Shown: positions 16,769 through 26,215, numbered from the stretch's first letter. The stretch: DNA of 64,000 nucleotides from Spirochaetaceae bacterium UBA5556 (GCA_002425765.1 DIMW01000002.1:66412-130411), one strand, 5' to 3'. Numbers and translations are program-made. Notes: a model not told the origin generated them from the sequence alone.

Positions 16769-18997
16769 ATGGCTGTTCCTCTTTCAGCACAGAAATTGGC
16801 GCGCGCGCGCCAGACATTCAATATTTTCAACCTTTTCAACTCATTTTCCTTCGTCTTCGTTTCGGGCTCGATCATAACTCTTTTCGCTCTCAGGATGGGT
16901 GCGTCAAACAGCATCATAGGATTATTGAACGCCCTCGTATACATCACCTTCTTCATGCTGCCGCTGGGGAAGCGCATGGTGCGGCACTCTTCGATTATAA
17001 AAGTATTCGGCTGGGGCTGGGTCATACGCTACATAGCGCTTGTACCTGTTCTGTTTGCCCCCTTGTTTGCGTCGAAGGGCCAGATGGGTCTCGCCATCCT
17101 CGTCCTCATTCTCGGGACCGCAGGCTTCCATATTTCGCGCGGCGTGGCGATGATCGGCAACAACCCTGTGCTCGGCTTGCTCTCTACCGGAGGCGGGGAC
17201 AAGCCCCGAAGCGATCAGGGTCGCTACCTTATCAACGTCTCCGTGGTGAACTCGGTCGCCGCCATTCTGGCAAACATCGTGCTCGCCTTTTTGCTCGGCC
17301 AGCAGGCATCCCTGTGGACCTACGCCATCGCGATCGGGATAGGCATCATCACCGGCCTCATCGGCTGCATTCTCATTTTCAAGGTGCCGGAACCCGACGC
17401 CTTCTCCAGCAAGGACGAGCTCTCGCTGTGGGACGTGACGAAACAAGCCCTCCTCAAACCCGATTTTCGCGCGTTCATCTTTACCTTCATGCTGCTGTCC
17501 TTTCTTTCGGGCATGGGGCGGTCATTTCTCCCTGTCTATGCGAAACAGATATTTGCTCAGGGCGATGACGCCATAATGGCGTATTCTATCGTCGCGGGGC
17601 TGGGCTCCATCGCGATGGGCCTCATTACCCGGCTTGTGGTCGACCGTTTGGGCTCCAAGCCGCTCTTCATCATCTACAGCGCGATCGGCTTTATCTCCTT
17701 CTTGCCCATCGCCATCATCCCGAGCTCAGGCGCGATGATGGGCGCCCCCGCGATGATCGGACTCTTTCTCTCCGTCGTCCATTTTCTCTCCTCCTTCGGG
17801 TTCGCTGGCGAGGAAAACGCCGCACAGGTGTACTACTTCGGTCTTGTGCCGAAAGAGAAAATGCTCGATCTGGCCGTGATCTACAATCTGGCGTATGGAA
17901 TCGGAGGTTCTCTTGGGTCGTTTTTAGGAGGCGGCATACTCGAAGTGTTCGGCAATCTCGGCATTTCGACCCAAGGGGCCTTCAGGCTCTATTACGCGGT
18001 GATAAGCGTCATCCTCGTGGTGGTGATATACAGCATGCGCAACCTTCCGCACATGGGCGCGAAATCGGTCGGTCAGTCGCTCTCGATTTTGTTCTCCCCC
18101 CGCGAACTGAGAGCCTTCGATCTCTTGACAAGGCTCGACCAGAGCGCAAGCGCGCACGAAGAAGTGCGGATTCTCCAGGAGCTCGGCAAATCCGAATCGA
18201 AGCTCACGCAGAAGGAGCTTGTGGAATATCTGCATTCCCCACGCTTCGAGGTGAGATCGGAGGCCTTGCTTGCCCTCGAATCCATTCCGGAGCTCGACAG
18301 CGAGACGATCGGCGCGCTGATACGGGAAGTGAAGACCAATGTCTATTCCACAGCCTATGTTGCGGCGCGCATACTCGGAAAGCAGCGCTCGGATGTCGCC
18401 ATCTCGGCGCTGACGGATTCACTCAAGGAGCCTGATTACATGCTCCAGAGCACTTCCATGGTCGCTCTGGCGCGCCTCGGTGCCCGCGAGACTATCACCA
18501 CAATAGAAGAGGTCATACGCTCGACCGAAAATCCGCGGGTGCGCATCTCGGGCGCCTACTCCCTCGAGCTCTTCGGGTCCATAGAGTCAATTCCCACGCT
18601 CATCTCGTGTCTGAAAGCGGAGGACAGGCCAGCCAACGTGTCCGACGAGCTCGTACTCACCATATCGGGCATTCTGGGCATCGACAAAGAATTCTACCTT
18701 CTGTACTCGGAATTCATCGCTGACAACCGTTCGGGGGTGGCACAGCTGACCGCGCACGCGCATGACCTGCCGCTCGGAAAAGAGCGCGTCAACGCATGGC
18801 TCGCGGCCGTAGACCTGCTCTTCGCCCCAAGCCCGGACACGACGCCGCTCGCCCGGCTCCTGTTGAGCAGCTCAAAGATAACGAGTTCGCTTCTCATCCT
18901 CAGCGACGCGCTGCTGGACCCGCAACTCGATTATCCCGGCTTCAACTACCTCTGCGCGTATGTCGCGATCCATATCGAGAATCTGAAGGACTACTGA
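16769..18997 (+). CDS. MFS transporter fused to HEAT-repeat domain
   Basis: 742 residues. Residues 1 to about 430 are a major-facilitator-type membrane domain (about 12 helices, with the internal RLVVDRLGSKPLF loop resembling the MFS A-motif position). Residues about 450-640 are helical HEAT-like repeats, for example LVEYLHSPRFEVRSEALLALESI and ALTDSLKEPDYMLQSTSMVALARLG. The C-terminal 100 residues are another helical segment. The soluble part should be cytoplasmic and may bind a partner. There is no clear Shine-Dalgarno sequence; TATATT lies seven bases before the ATG. Substrate unknown. Confidence 0.75.
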   Translation: MAVPLSAQKLARARQTFNIFNLFNSFSFVFVSGSIITLFALRMGASNSIIGLLNALVYITFFMLPLGKRMVRHSSIIKVFGWGWVIRYIALVPVLFAPLFASKGQMGLAILVLILGTAGFHISRGVAMIGNNPVLGLLSTGGGDKPRSDQGRYLINVSVVNSVAAILANIVLAFLLGQQASLWTYAIAIGIGIITGLIGCILIFKVPEPDAFSSKDELSLWDVTKQALLKPDFRAFIFTFMLLSFLSGMGRSFLPVYAKQIFAQGDDAIMAYSIVAGLGSIAMGLITRLVVDRLGSKPLFIIYSAIGFISFLPIAIIPSSGAMMGAPAMIGLFLSVVHFLSSFGFAGEENAAQVYYFGLVPKEKMLDLAVIYNLAYGIGGSLGSFLGGGILEVFGNLGISTQGAFRLYYAVISVILVVVIYSMRNLPHMGAKSVGQSLSILFSPRELRAFDLLTRLDQSASAHEEVRILQELGKSESKLTQKELVEYLHSPRFEVRSEALLALESIPELDSETIGALIREVKTNVYSTAYVAARILGKQRSDVAISALTDSLKEPDYMLQSTSMVALARLGARETITTIEEVIRSTENPRVRISGAYSLELFGSIESIPTLISCLKAEDRPANVSDELVLTISGILGIDKEFYLLYSEFIADNRSGVAQLTAHAHDLPLGKERVNAWLAAVDLLFAPSPDTTPLARLLLSSSKITSSLLILSDALLDPQLDYPGFNYLCAYVAIHIENLKDY

Positions 18998-19284
18998 AGC
19001 GCGACGCGACGCTTTTCCGGGTCGGGATTCGGTCTGTAGAGAATGGCGTTGTTGCCGATCAGCCGGACAAGCTCCGCGCGGGTCCTGGAAGCGATCTCCT
19101 CCGAAATCCCGCGTTTTTCATCCTTGAAATCGAGGAATTTGACCTTTATGAGCTCGTGGTGGGCGAGGAGCCCCTCAATCTGCGAGAGAAACGCCTCGGT
19201 GACCCCGTGCTTTCCCAGCGTCTGCACGACACAATCCCGCGACGCGAGGGAGGTCAACAGGCTCCTCTGTTTCGAAGAGAGCAT
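18991..19284 (-). CDS. yhbY: YhbY/CRS1-family RNA-binding protein
   Basis: 97 residues, the whole CRM domain. It starts LSSKQRSLLTSLA, followed by a hydrophobic helix and the HELIKVKFLDFKDEKRG strand, and ends LVRLIGNNAILYRPNPD, the family's closing G-x-x-x-x-L-Y-R. Members bind the large ribosomal subunit precursor. AAGGAG lies eight bases before the ATG. The 3' end overlaps the convergent MFS-HEAT gene by seven bases. The gene follows the YggT gene by 15 bases, so they form a two-gene operon. Confidence 0.87.
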   Translation of the reverse strand: MLSSKQRSLLTSLASRDCVVQTLGKHGVTEAFLSQIEGLLAHHELIKVKFLDFKDEKRGISEEIASRTRAELVRLIGNNAILYRPNPDPEKRRVALQ

Positions 19285-19299
19285 ACGGTTTTCTCCTTC

Positions 19300-19893
19300 T
19301 CAGAATGGCAGGGACATTAAAAACGAAGTAAGCATGCGAACGATCCAGCCACCGAGCCCTCGCGCCAGGAGCACCACGACAAAGCCCGTTATGAGCCCCT
19401 GAAGATAATCCACCGCCCTCCCGCGATATATCAGCCTGTTCACCTTGAAAAGAAGAGGATTGATGATGCCGTCCAAAATCTGCCAAAGCGGGTGAAGCGT
19501 CGCGATCCGCGCAATGAATCCAATGGTCCGCACGAGGACGATGACAAGGAAAAATCCCAGCAGAAACGAGATCGCCGACCAGCCCGCGTCCAGTATCAGA
19601 CTCAGGATAAAACCGAATGTGATGCGCACCGCGTACGAGAGCGTCATGAAGAGATTGTTGACGACCGAGAGCACGGCGAGCGCGACAATCGGGCTGAAGT
19701 CGACGTTGGGCGTACGAAACAACTCAATTCCATGAAACAAGTCGAGGTAGGGATCCGTAAACCTGGCAATCAACCTGCCCCCTTTCGTATTGACAAGCGA
19801 AGGCACCCACGAGAAAAACACACGCACTATGCACAAAAGCATATACACCGAGACCACTCCGCTCACAATTCGGGCAAGAGTCGTAAGTATCAT
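19300..19893 (-). CDS. YggT-family membrane protein (two YggT units)
   Basis: 197 residues, twice the length of many YggT proteins. The first unit has YMLLCIVRVFFSWVP...LIARFTDPYLDLF and the second has FIARIATLHPLWQILDGIINPLLFKVNRLI, each followed by hydrophobic helices. Function is poorly known; YggT proteins have been linked to membrane and osmotic stress and lie near cell-division genes in some bacteria. CGGAGG precedes the ATG. It is upstream of yhbY. Confidence 0.78.
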   Translation of the reverse strand: MILTTLARIVSGVVSVYMLLCIVRVFFSWVPSLVNTKGGRLIARFTDPYLDLFHGIELFRTPNVDFSPIVALAVLSVVNNLFMTLSYAVRITFGFILSLILDAGWSAISFLLGFFLVIVLVRTIGFIARIATLHPLWQILDGIINPLLFKVNRLIYRGRAVDYLQGLITGFVVVLLARGLGGWIVRMLTSFLMSLPF

Positions 19894-19953
19894 GAATTAT
19901 CCTCCGCACATCAGTTCTTTATTTGACAACCGATATTTACTATACTGAAATCG

Positions 19954-20745
19954 ATGCACATAGGCAATGTTCACATTGGCACATGCGGATTCTCTTATGA
20001 AGAATGGAAGGGCGCGTTCTACCCCGCAGATCTTCCCTCGCACGAGATGCTTCGCTATTATTCGCTCGTCTTTTCATTCGTGGAACTGGACAACACCTGG
20101 TACCGCATACCTAATCCCGCTCAACTTGAGCGCATGGCGCTTCTTACGCCGAGCGATTTCCGGTTCTCGCTCAAGGTGCACCGCAGCCTCACTCACGAGA
20201 TCGACGAACATTGGCAGGCGCACGCGGCCGAATTCCGCACCGCGGTCTCCGCGCTCGCGTCGAGCGGGCGTTTAGGATGTGTCCTGGTACAGTTGCCGTA
20301 CCGATTTTCTTATACTTTAGAAAATCGCAAGTATCTCGCGAATCTCCTGGCGACACTTTCGGATTTTCCGCTCGTCGTCGAGTTCAGAAACGCGACATGG
20401 TACCAGGAACGAGTGTTCAACACCCTCCGTGAGCGAAACATCGGTCTCGTGACTATCGACAGGCCGGATTTGCCCGGCCTGCCGCCCGAATCCGCGATAA
20501 TCACTTCAGATATCTGCTATTACCGGTTGCATGGGCGCAACGCGGATCTGTGGTGGTCCGGCGACGCGACAAGCCGCTACGAATACTGTTACTCAGAACA
20601 GGAAATCAAAGACCGGGCCCGGCTGGTACGCGCCATGTCTAATCAGGCAAAAACCATCTTCGTCGCCTTCAACAACCACGCGTGCGGGAACGCGCCTAAA
20701 AACGCGGCCCTCCTGCAGTCGATCCTCGCGGAGCAACAGACCTGA
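19954..20745 (+). CDS. DUF72 protein
   Basis: 263 residues. The DUF72 TIM-barrel signature is clear: IGTCGFSYEEWKGAFYP at the N terminus, FVELDNTWYRIP, RFSLKVHRSLTH, LVQLPYRFSY, VVEFRNATWY and a late YYRLHGRN. The biochemical role of the family is not established. There is no Shine-Dalgarno sequence; a TATACT box ends seven bases before the ATG, so the transcript may be leaderless. The gene is convergent with the following small gene, with 20 bases between stops. Confidence 0.8.
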   Translation: MHIGNVHIGTCGFSYEEWKGAFYPADLPSHEMLRYYSLVFSFVELDNTWYRIPNPAQLERMALLTPSDFRFSLKVHRSLTHEIDEHWQAHAAEFRTAVSALASSGRLGCVLVQLPYRFSYTLENRKYLANLLATLSDFPLVVEFRNATWYQERVFNTLRERNIGLVTIDRPDLPGLPPESAIITSDICYYRLHGRNADLWWSGDATSRYEYCYSEQEIKDRARLVRAMSNQAKTIFVAFNNHACGNAPKNAALLQSILAEQQT

Positions 20746-20765
20746 ACCGCCCGGCCTGGCGCCGG

Positions 20766-21158
20766 TCACGCGCCCTTGCCGGCAAAGTCGTCGAGACTTT
20801 TTGAGAGTCGCTCCCAGTCCGCGACGAGAGGCGCTTCCGCGGTGAGACAGCCGTCGATCACGGGAACGAATACGACGAGTTTCTTTATCTCTCCGCCATT
20901 CACCTCGAGGAGCTTACGCAGAGCCTCGCGCTGGCGCGGATCCAGCATGTCGCGACTGATGACCTCGAGCATGCCCTCGGAATACAGGGTGACGGAGAGC
21001 CAGCCGCTTTTCTGCACGAAATCGACGGTGTGGAGGGCTCCGCCGGCGATCGTGGGGTGCGAGGAGAGCCAGCTCTCATGGAAGGAGGAAACAGCGATGG
21101 TGCGCCCGTCAGGGACGATCCACCAGGCGCCTGTCGAAATTTCGAATGGTCTTCTCAT
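20766..21158 (-). CDS. Unrecognised 130-residue protein
   Basis: I do not recognise this family. The protein is soluble and mixed alpha/beta, with many Trp residues near the N terminus (GAWWIVPDGRTIAVSSFHESWL) and a hydrophobic strand KKLVVFVPVI. It ends in a helix rich in Lys and Asp. It starts 16 bases after the stop of the pseudouridine synthase gene with a weak GGTGA site, so it is probably cotranscribed. Codon use resembles the neighbours, which supports a real gene. Confidence 0.6.
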   Translation of the reverse strand: MRRPFEISTGAWWIVPDGRTIAVSSFHESWLSSHPTIAGGALHTVDFVQKSGWLSVTLYSEGMLEVISRDMLDPRQREALRKLLEVNGGEIKKLVVFVPVIDGCLTAEAPLVADWERLSKSLDDFAGKGA

Positions 21159-21174
21159 GGGTTCACCGCCACTT

Positions 21175-21930
21175 CTAAAGTGCGCCCATCTCGGGACGGC
21201 CGGATCGCGGAGCGCGCCGAGGCGTTCCGCTGCGCATCAAAAACGCTCTGAAAGCCGCAAAATGGGGCGGTTCACCCGACAGAATGGAGGCGCCGCCTGG
21301 CAAGCCTGGCTGCGCCGGCAGCATAAGTTCGCGCGCCCACAGCATGAGTCGTTTTACACCCACGTGCCGCAAGATTCTGTTGAGCGAAAAATCGCCGTGG
21401 CGGTCGTCGCCCAAAACAGGAAGCCCAATGCCGGCCAGGTGGCGCCGGATCTGATGCATGCGCCCAGTTTTCAACTCAAGCTCCAGAAGCGAGACGGTGA
21501 CGAGGTCCCCCCTGGCCTCAGCAAACTGCCGATCCGCGAAAGTTTCCGGCTCTTCCGCGGCAAACTCCCAGGTCTCCTTGAGACTCCAGAGGGTACGCGC
21601 CTCCTGTGCCCCCTTGCCGCCATCGAGCACGTCGTCGATGTCGCCCTTTTCTCTCCGGGGCTGTCCCGAGGCCCACGCGTAATAGCGCTTTTTTACATCC
21701 CGCGTAGCGATGAGCCCCGACCACCGGCCCGCCGCCCGGCCGTCTTTCGCCAGGATCATGCAGCCGGCGGTCTCCTTATCGAGCCTGTTCACGGGGAAAG
21801 GTCTGTACCCCAGCTGCCGTTCGAGCAGCGCGACGACATCATCGCGCACACCTTCCCCTGGCTGCGCCGCCAGCCCGGCTGGTTTATCGACAACGATAAT
21901 TTCGTCATTCTCCAGCAAGAGGGGAATCAT
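21175..21930 (-). CDS. RluA-family pseudouridine synthase
   Basis: 251 residues from the ATG at 21930. The N terminus LLENDEIIVVDKPAGLAAQPG is the standard RluA start. The catalytic motif is VNRLDKETAGCMILAK with its Asp, and the later LLELELKTGRMHQIRRHLAGIGLPVLGDD is the second family motif. It isomerises uridine in rRNA or tRNA; which position is unknown. A longer frame begins at a GTG (21987), but the extra 19 residues do not fit the family. An extended -10 box, TGC-TATTAT, ends six bases before 21930, which suggests a leaderless message starting here. Confidence 0.85.
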   Translation of the reverse strand: MIPLLLENDEIIVVDKPAGLAAQPGEGVRDDVVALLERQLGYRPFPVNRLDKETAGCMILAKDGRAAGRWSGLIATRDVKKRYYAWASGQPRREKGDIDDVLDGGKGAQEARTLWSLKETWEFAAEEPETFADRQFAEARGDLVTVSLLELELKTGRMHQIRRHLAGIGLPVLGDDRHGDFSLNRILRHVGVKRLMLWARELMLPAQPGLPGGASILSGEPPHFAAFRAFLMRSGTPRRAPRSGRPEMGAL

Positions 21931-21936
21931 CTCTGT

Positions 21937-21945
21937 ATAATAGCA
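21937..21945 (-). promoter_or_regulatory. Extended -10 promoter of the RluA-type gene
   Basis: TGC followed directly by TATTAT, six bases before the ATG. The -35 region is only a T run, so it would rely on the extended -10. Confidence 0.4.
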
Positions 21946-22067
21946 GAATTCCACAGGTAAAAAAAAGACAGTTCCGGAGAACTTCACAGTATGCGGCCTC
22001 GTTTTGCCAAATCCTGCATTTACTATCGCGAAATACTGTATGATTGCAAATCTCGCATCTAATGCTA

Positions 22068-22096
22068 TTGAACAAGGTATAAGAGTGAATTAGAAT
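22068..22096 (+). promoter_or_regulatory. Predicted promoter of the antiporter-IIA gene
   Basis: TTGAAC, 17 bases, TAGAAT, predicting a leader of about ten bases that just contains the CGGAG ribosome-binding site. Confidence 0.5.
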
Positions 22097-22112
22097 TCAG
22101 TCGGAGATCACT

Positions 22113-24248
22113 ATGACCCGGAAAAAATGGCTCATTGCCGGCATAATCCTTTTCGTGCTTGCCCTTCCTGTCTTCGCCCAGAGTACGTCGACAGACCCTA
22201 CCGCCCAGATCACCCAATTCATCTTCCAGCTCGCCGTCATCATATTCGCGGCAAGACTCGGCGGCATGGCCGCGGAGGCTCTTTCCCAGCCTTCCGTCCT
22301 CGGGGAACTCATCGTGGGCATCATCATCGGTCCTTTTGCATTAGGGGCCATTCCTCTCCCGGGTTTTCCTTCCGGTTTATTCTCCATAAACGGAGGGGAA
22401 CCTATCTCCTTGATACTACAGGCATTCTCCAATGTCGCCGCAATTATACTGCTCTTCTCCAGCGGGCTTCAGACCGACCTCGATATGCTCATGAAATACT
22501 CGGTGGCCGGAAGCATCGTGGGCTTGGGCGGTGTCATATTTTCTTTTGGGTTCGGCATTGTGTTCGGGGCATTTTTTACTCATCAGGCTCTTTTTGCTCC
22601 TGTAAATCTGTTTATCGGCATCATGAGCACCGCGACCTCGGTGGGCATCACCGCGCGCATCCTTTCGGACCGCAAGAAAATGGATTCGCCCGAAGGTGTC
22701 ACCATTCTTGCCGCGGCGGTATTCGATGATGTGCTCGGCATCATTTTCCTCGCCGTCGTGCTTGGAATCGTCGCGGTTCTGGAAGGGAGCAAATCGGGCA
22801 ACCTTTCCGCGGGCGCAATTATCGGCATCAGCCTCAAGGCATTCGGCCTGTGGCTCTCTTTCACCGCGCTGGGGCTCATTTTCTCCAGAAAAATTTCGGC
22901 CTTCCTGAAGAAAATCGGCGGTGAGGGACACTTCAACATCCTCGCGCTCGGACTCGCGTTCTTTATCGCAGGGATATTCGAGATGCAGGGACTTTCGATG
23001 ATCATCGGTGCCTACATCGTGGGCCTGAGCCTCTCCAAAACCGAAATATCCTTCATTGTCCAGGACAAAACAAAAGTCCTCTTCGAGCTGTTCGTGCCAC
23101 TTTTCTTCGTCGTCATGGGCATGCAGGTTCAGATCTCGAAAATACTGGAACCTTCGGTTTTGATATTCGGGCTTGCGTTTACTGTCGTCGCCATGCTCGC
23201 CAAGGTGCTGGGCTGCGGCCTGCCCTCTCTGTTCCTCGGCTTCAATAAAATCGGAGCTTTACGGATTGGCATCGGCATGATCCCCAGAGGCGAGGTCGCC
23301 CTCATAATCGCTGGCATCGGGCTTTCCTCGAAAATCGTGTCTCAAGAATATTTCGGCGCGTCCATACTTATGACTATCCTGACCACCATCACCGCGCCGA
23401 TCCTTCTCAACCTCGTCCTGGACCGCGGTGGCCGCGGAACTATAAAAGAGGCCAAAACCACCACTTCCGAAGAATTTGTCGTCGACTTGCCCAACAATGA
23501 TCTCGCCAGCCTTGTGTCCGTGTACCTCCTTGAAGACCTCCAGCGTGAAGGCTTCTATGTCCAACTCATGAGCATAAGCGACGATATTTCCCACATCCGC
23601 AAAGGCGATGTCTCCATATCGATGAAAATTGCGGAGCACAGACTCATCCTGGAGGCCGCATCGGAAGATATCCCGTTCGTTCAGACCCTGGTATACGAGA
23701 CCATGGTCAAGCTCGATGCAAACCTCGATAAGCTCAAAGAGACCTACGATCCCACCAAGATGCGCCAGCAAGTCGCCAACATTTCAGGAAGCCGCAAGGA
23801 CACGACCTTCCGCAGAATTCTCGATCAGCGATGCATCCAGATCAACATGAAAGCGGCGACGAAGGAAGAGGCAATTGTGGAACTCATTGGTCTTTTGGAC
23901 AGTGCTCATCTTCTGAAGGATAAGGACAAAGTGCTTGCCGACGTGCTCGAGCGTGAAAAAATCATGTCTACGGGCATGCAGAACGGTATCGCCATTCCCC
24001 ATGCCCGTACTTTCGGCGTCGAAAAACCGGTCCTGGCTATCGGTATCCACACACAGGGCATCGACTTTCAGACCATCGACGGGACGCCGGCCCATATCAT
24101 CGCGCTCATCGCCAGTTCGGAGGGCGATCCGGCGCCGCACATGCAGATACTCACAAGCCTCGGCGCGACTCTCGGATCCGACATCGTGCGTGAAAAGCTT
24201 CTGCGCGCAAAAACACGTGAGGAAGCCGCAGGGATTCTGGAACTGTGA
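22113..24248 (+). CDS. CPA2-type cation:proton antiporter fused to PTS EIIA domain
   Basis: 711 residues in three parts. Residues 1-22 look like a cleavable signal peptide (ends VFAQ). Residues about 30-430 are a Na+/H+ exchanger domain of the CPA2 type, with LGELIVGIIIGPFALG, the ISxATSVGITARIL helix and AAAVFDDVLGII holding the Asp-Asp ion site. A central soluble region (about 435-560) is unassigned. Residues about 565-711 form a PTS fructose/nitrogen-type EIIA domain: GIAIPHARTFGVEKPVLAIG, with the phosphorylatable His at about 630, and a closing LRAKTREEAAGIL. Phosphorylation could gate ion transport. CGGAG precedes the ATG. Confidence 0.85.
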   Translation: MTRKKWLIAGIILFVLALPVFAQSTSTDPTAQITQFIFQLAVIIFAARLGGMAAEALSQPSVLGELIVGIIIGPFALGAIPLPGFPSGLFSINGGEPISLILQAFSNVAAIILLFSSGLQTDLDMLMKYSVAGSIVGLGGVIFSFGFGIVFGAFFTHQALFAPVNLFIGIMSTATSVGITARILSDRKKMDSPEGVTILAAAVFDDVLGIIFLAVVLGIVAVLEGSKSGNLSAGAIIGISLKAFGLWLSFTALGLIFSRKISAFLKKIGGEGHFNILALGLAFFIAGIFEMQGLSMIIGAYIVGLSLSKTEISFIVQDKTKVLFELFVPLFFVVMGMQVQISKILEPSVLIFGLAFTVVAMLAKVLGCGLPSLFLGFNKIGALRIGIGMIPRGEVALIIAGIGLSSKIVSQEYFGASILMTILTTITAPILLNLVLDRGGRGTIKEAKTTTSEEFVVDLPNNDLASLVSVYLLEDLQREGFYVQLMSISDDISHIRKGDVSISMKIAEHRLILEAASEDIPFVQTLVYETMVKLDANLDKLKETYDPTKMRQQVANISGSRKDTTFRRILDQRCIQINMKAATKEEAIVELIGLLDSAHLLKDKDKVLADVLEREKIMSTGMQNGIAIPHARTFGVEKPVLAIGIHTQGIDFQTIDGTPAHIIALIASSEGDPAPHMQILTSLGATLGSDIVREKLLRAKTREEAAGILEL

Positions 24249-24293
24249 GCCACGACAGACATTGAAGAAGGAGAAGAGGCGCGCCGAGCACGA

Positions 24294-26048
24294 TCAGAGG
24301 GCTACGCTGCAGTTTTTGCCGCGGCCTTTCGCCTTATACATGGCGGCATCGGCGCGCGACAGGAAGGTGTCGATAGTATCCCCGTCCTCGAGTTCGGCGA
24401 TACCGAGGCTTATGGTCGCCCCCAGACTTTTACCGTCGATCACTCTCAGGCTTTCAGTCTCAAAATGCGTGCGGATGCGTTCGGCGATGCGGAGCGCGTC
24501 CTGTCTCGAGACCTTGGGCATAAATATGACGAGCTCGTCGCCACCGTAGAGACATGCGCTGTCGTTCTCCCTGGTGCAGGCCCTGATCGAGTGGGCGAGG
24601 GAGACGAGCATGTCATCGCCCACCTCGTGCCCGAATCGATCATTGATTACTTTGAAGTTATCGATATCGAGCATGATGAGCGAGAGGGGCTCCTTTATGT
24701 GGGATGCCTCTTTCATCGCCCGTCCCAGCTCCATCATCAAATAGCGCCTGTTCCTGAGCCCCGTCAGTGTGTCCGTCAGGCTCAGCTCGCGGAAATGTGC
24801 CTGAGCCTCCTCGAGCTTCTTTTTTTCAATTTCCAGATACTTGAAGCGGTCAGCGAGGGCCATCGCGAGGAAAATAGACTCGAGGGCAATGCCGATCGGC
24901 ATTGCATTTACTGTCAGCGCATTCACAGACAACACTTTCAGGCCCATGAGAGAGAACATCAAGCCCCCTAATGCCAGCAGGCACCATCCAATGAGGAAAT
25001 ACCGTGCGGGGCGGTCTCCCTGTTTAACCCGCAAGGCTGCTGCAATTATCACAATTAAAGGAACAAAGATGCCAAGATAATGCGATATCACAAATGAAAC
25101 TCGATCCGCACCGACGATTCCAGCAAATGAGACTACGCCCCCAAGCGCCGCGGCGCTTGCCAAAACATAAAAGAAACCCTTGCTTTTCTTCCGCAACTCC
25201 AAAAATGAAATAGTAAAAATCGTACCCCAGGTGATAAACTGCCCTGCCCACACCCAAAGCATTGCCTGATCAAGGCCCGGCACCACCCCAAAGAGCACTT
25301 TCGCAAAGCCTTGCACATAGAAAATCCAGAGTCCGACTGAAATATTATAAAAAACAAAGTAAATATATGAATGATAATAAAAAGACAGAAGGAGAAAAGC
25401 ACTATAAAAAATCATCGCGATTATTATTCCGAATATCAAACCATATCCAAGATAGCTCTGTGCCTCGCTCTTTGCAAAAGAAGAGGAAGTGGCAAGCTCA
25501 ACACTCATGAGCACATCGGTGTCACTCGATACGCGGAGATAGCAAGGTTTCCCTTTGAATGCCCCGGCAGGAAGAAAAAAGAAATAATAGCGGGAATGCA
25601 GTTCGCCAGGATTTGACTTTACCCGGGCTCCTAAGACGAAGCGGTCGAAGCCCCCATCGGAACGCGGCACATAGAGCTCGATATTATCAAGAATAATAGA
25701 AAAACTCGGTTTAACGACTAAAAGCCATTGATCTTCCCTATCCTCCGCATTGCTCCCTACCCCATAGCCCGGCCCCAGCCTATCGAGGGGAATCGTAAAC
25801 CTGAGCCATGAGGCGGGGGCATGTTGACCTGTCCAGACAGGTCTTTCTCCCACCGGGGAAAAATGCGCGGAGAACTCTGGGGAGCTCACCTCACCGATCC
25901 CGAGCGCCGGATCCGCATTGAAGTAATAATCGCCTATCTGCTTGATATCTATAATAGAGGGAGTCTGTTCCTCCGCGAAAACCATCGGACAGACAAATAT
26001 CATCCACGCAAAGAAGAGCAAGACCCAATTTTTTGAATTTCGAATCAT
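24294..26048 (-). CDS. 7TMR-DISM diguanylate cyclase
   Basis: 584 residues. Signal peptide 1-25; extracytoplasmic 7TMR-DISMED2-type domain about 30-185; seven membrane helices about 200-400; short coiled coil (LEIEKKKLEEAQAHFREL); GGDEF domain about 420-584. The active-site motif reads GGDEL in place of GGDEF, a tolerated change. An RxxD inhibition site (REND) lies five residues before it, so feedback by c-di-GMP is likely. It probably makes c-di-GMP in response to an outside signal. There is no Shine-Dalgarno sequence; a promoter ends nine bases before the ATG. Confidence 0.88.
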   Translation of the reverse strand: MIRNSKNWVLLFFAWMIFVCPMVFAEEQTPSIIDIKQIGDYYFNADPALGIGEVSSPEFSAHFSPVGERPVWTGQHAPASWLRFTIPLDRLGPGYGVGSNAEDREDQWLLVVKPSFSIILDNIELYVPRSDGGFDRFVLGARVKSNPGELHSRYYFFFLPAGAFKGKPCYLRVSSDTDVLMSVELATSSSFAKSEAQSYLGYGLIFGIIIAMIFYSAFLLLSFYYHSYIYFVFYNISVGLWIFYVQGFAKVLFGVVPGLDQAMLWVWAGQFITWGTIFTISFLELRKKSKGFFYVLASAAALGGVVSFAGIVGADRVSFVISHYLGIFVPLIVIIAAALRVKQGDRPARYFLIGWCLLALGGLMFSLMGLKVLSVNALTVNAMPIGIALESIFLAMALADRFKYLEIEKKKLEEAQAHFRELSLTDTLTGLRNRRYLMMELGRAMKEASHIKEPLSLIMLDIDNFKVINDRFGHEVGDDMLVSLAHSIRACTRENDSACLYGGDELVIFMPKVSRQDALRIAERIRTHFETESLRVIDGKSLGATISLGIAELEDGDTIDTFLSRADAAMYKAKGRGKNCSVAL

Positions 26049-26057
26049 TTAGAAGCT

Positions 26058-26086
26058 AGTATAGGCAAAAAATGCACATATGTGAA
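26058..26086 (-). promoter_or_regulatory. Promoter of the 7TMR-DISM cyclase gene
   Basis: TTCACA, 17 bases, TATACT, then nine bases to the ATG. The predicted leader is two or three bases. Confidence 0.5.
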
Positions 26087-26215
26087 TATCTTTCTGTATA
26101 TATCCCTTCGCTCTTGTTAATATTACCGCTATTATGGGGTTCATGAAAAATCGCTTTTTTAGTTTCACGCAATTCTTAACTGCCATATTTACGCTACAAG
26201 TAGTTTTCTGACCAT

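Noticed and set aside
19923..19946. TTGACA followed by TATACT before the DUF72 gene
   Set aside because: The spacer is only 12 bases, too short for a standard promoter. Only the -10 box position is used as weak evidence for a leaderless message.
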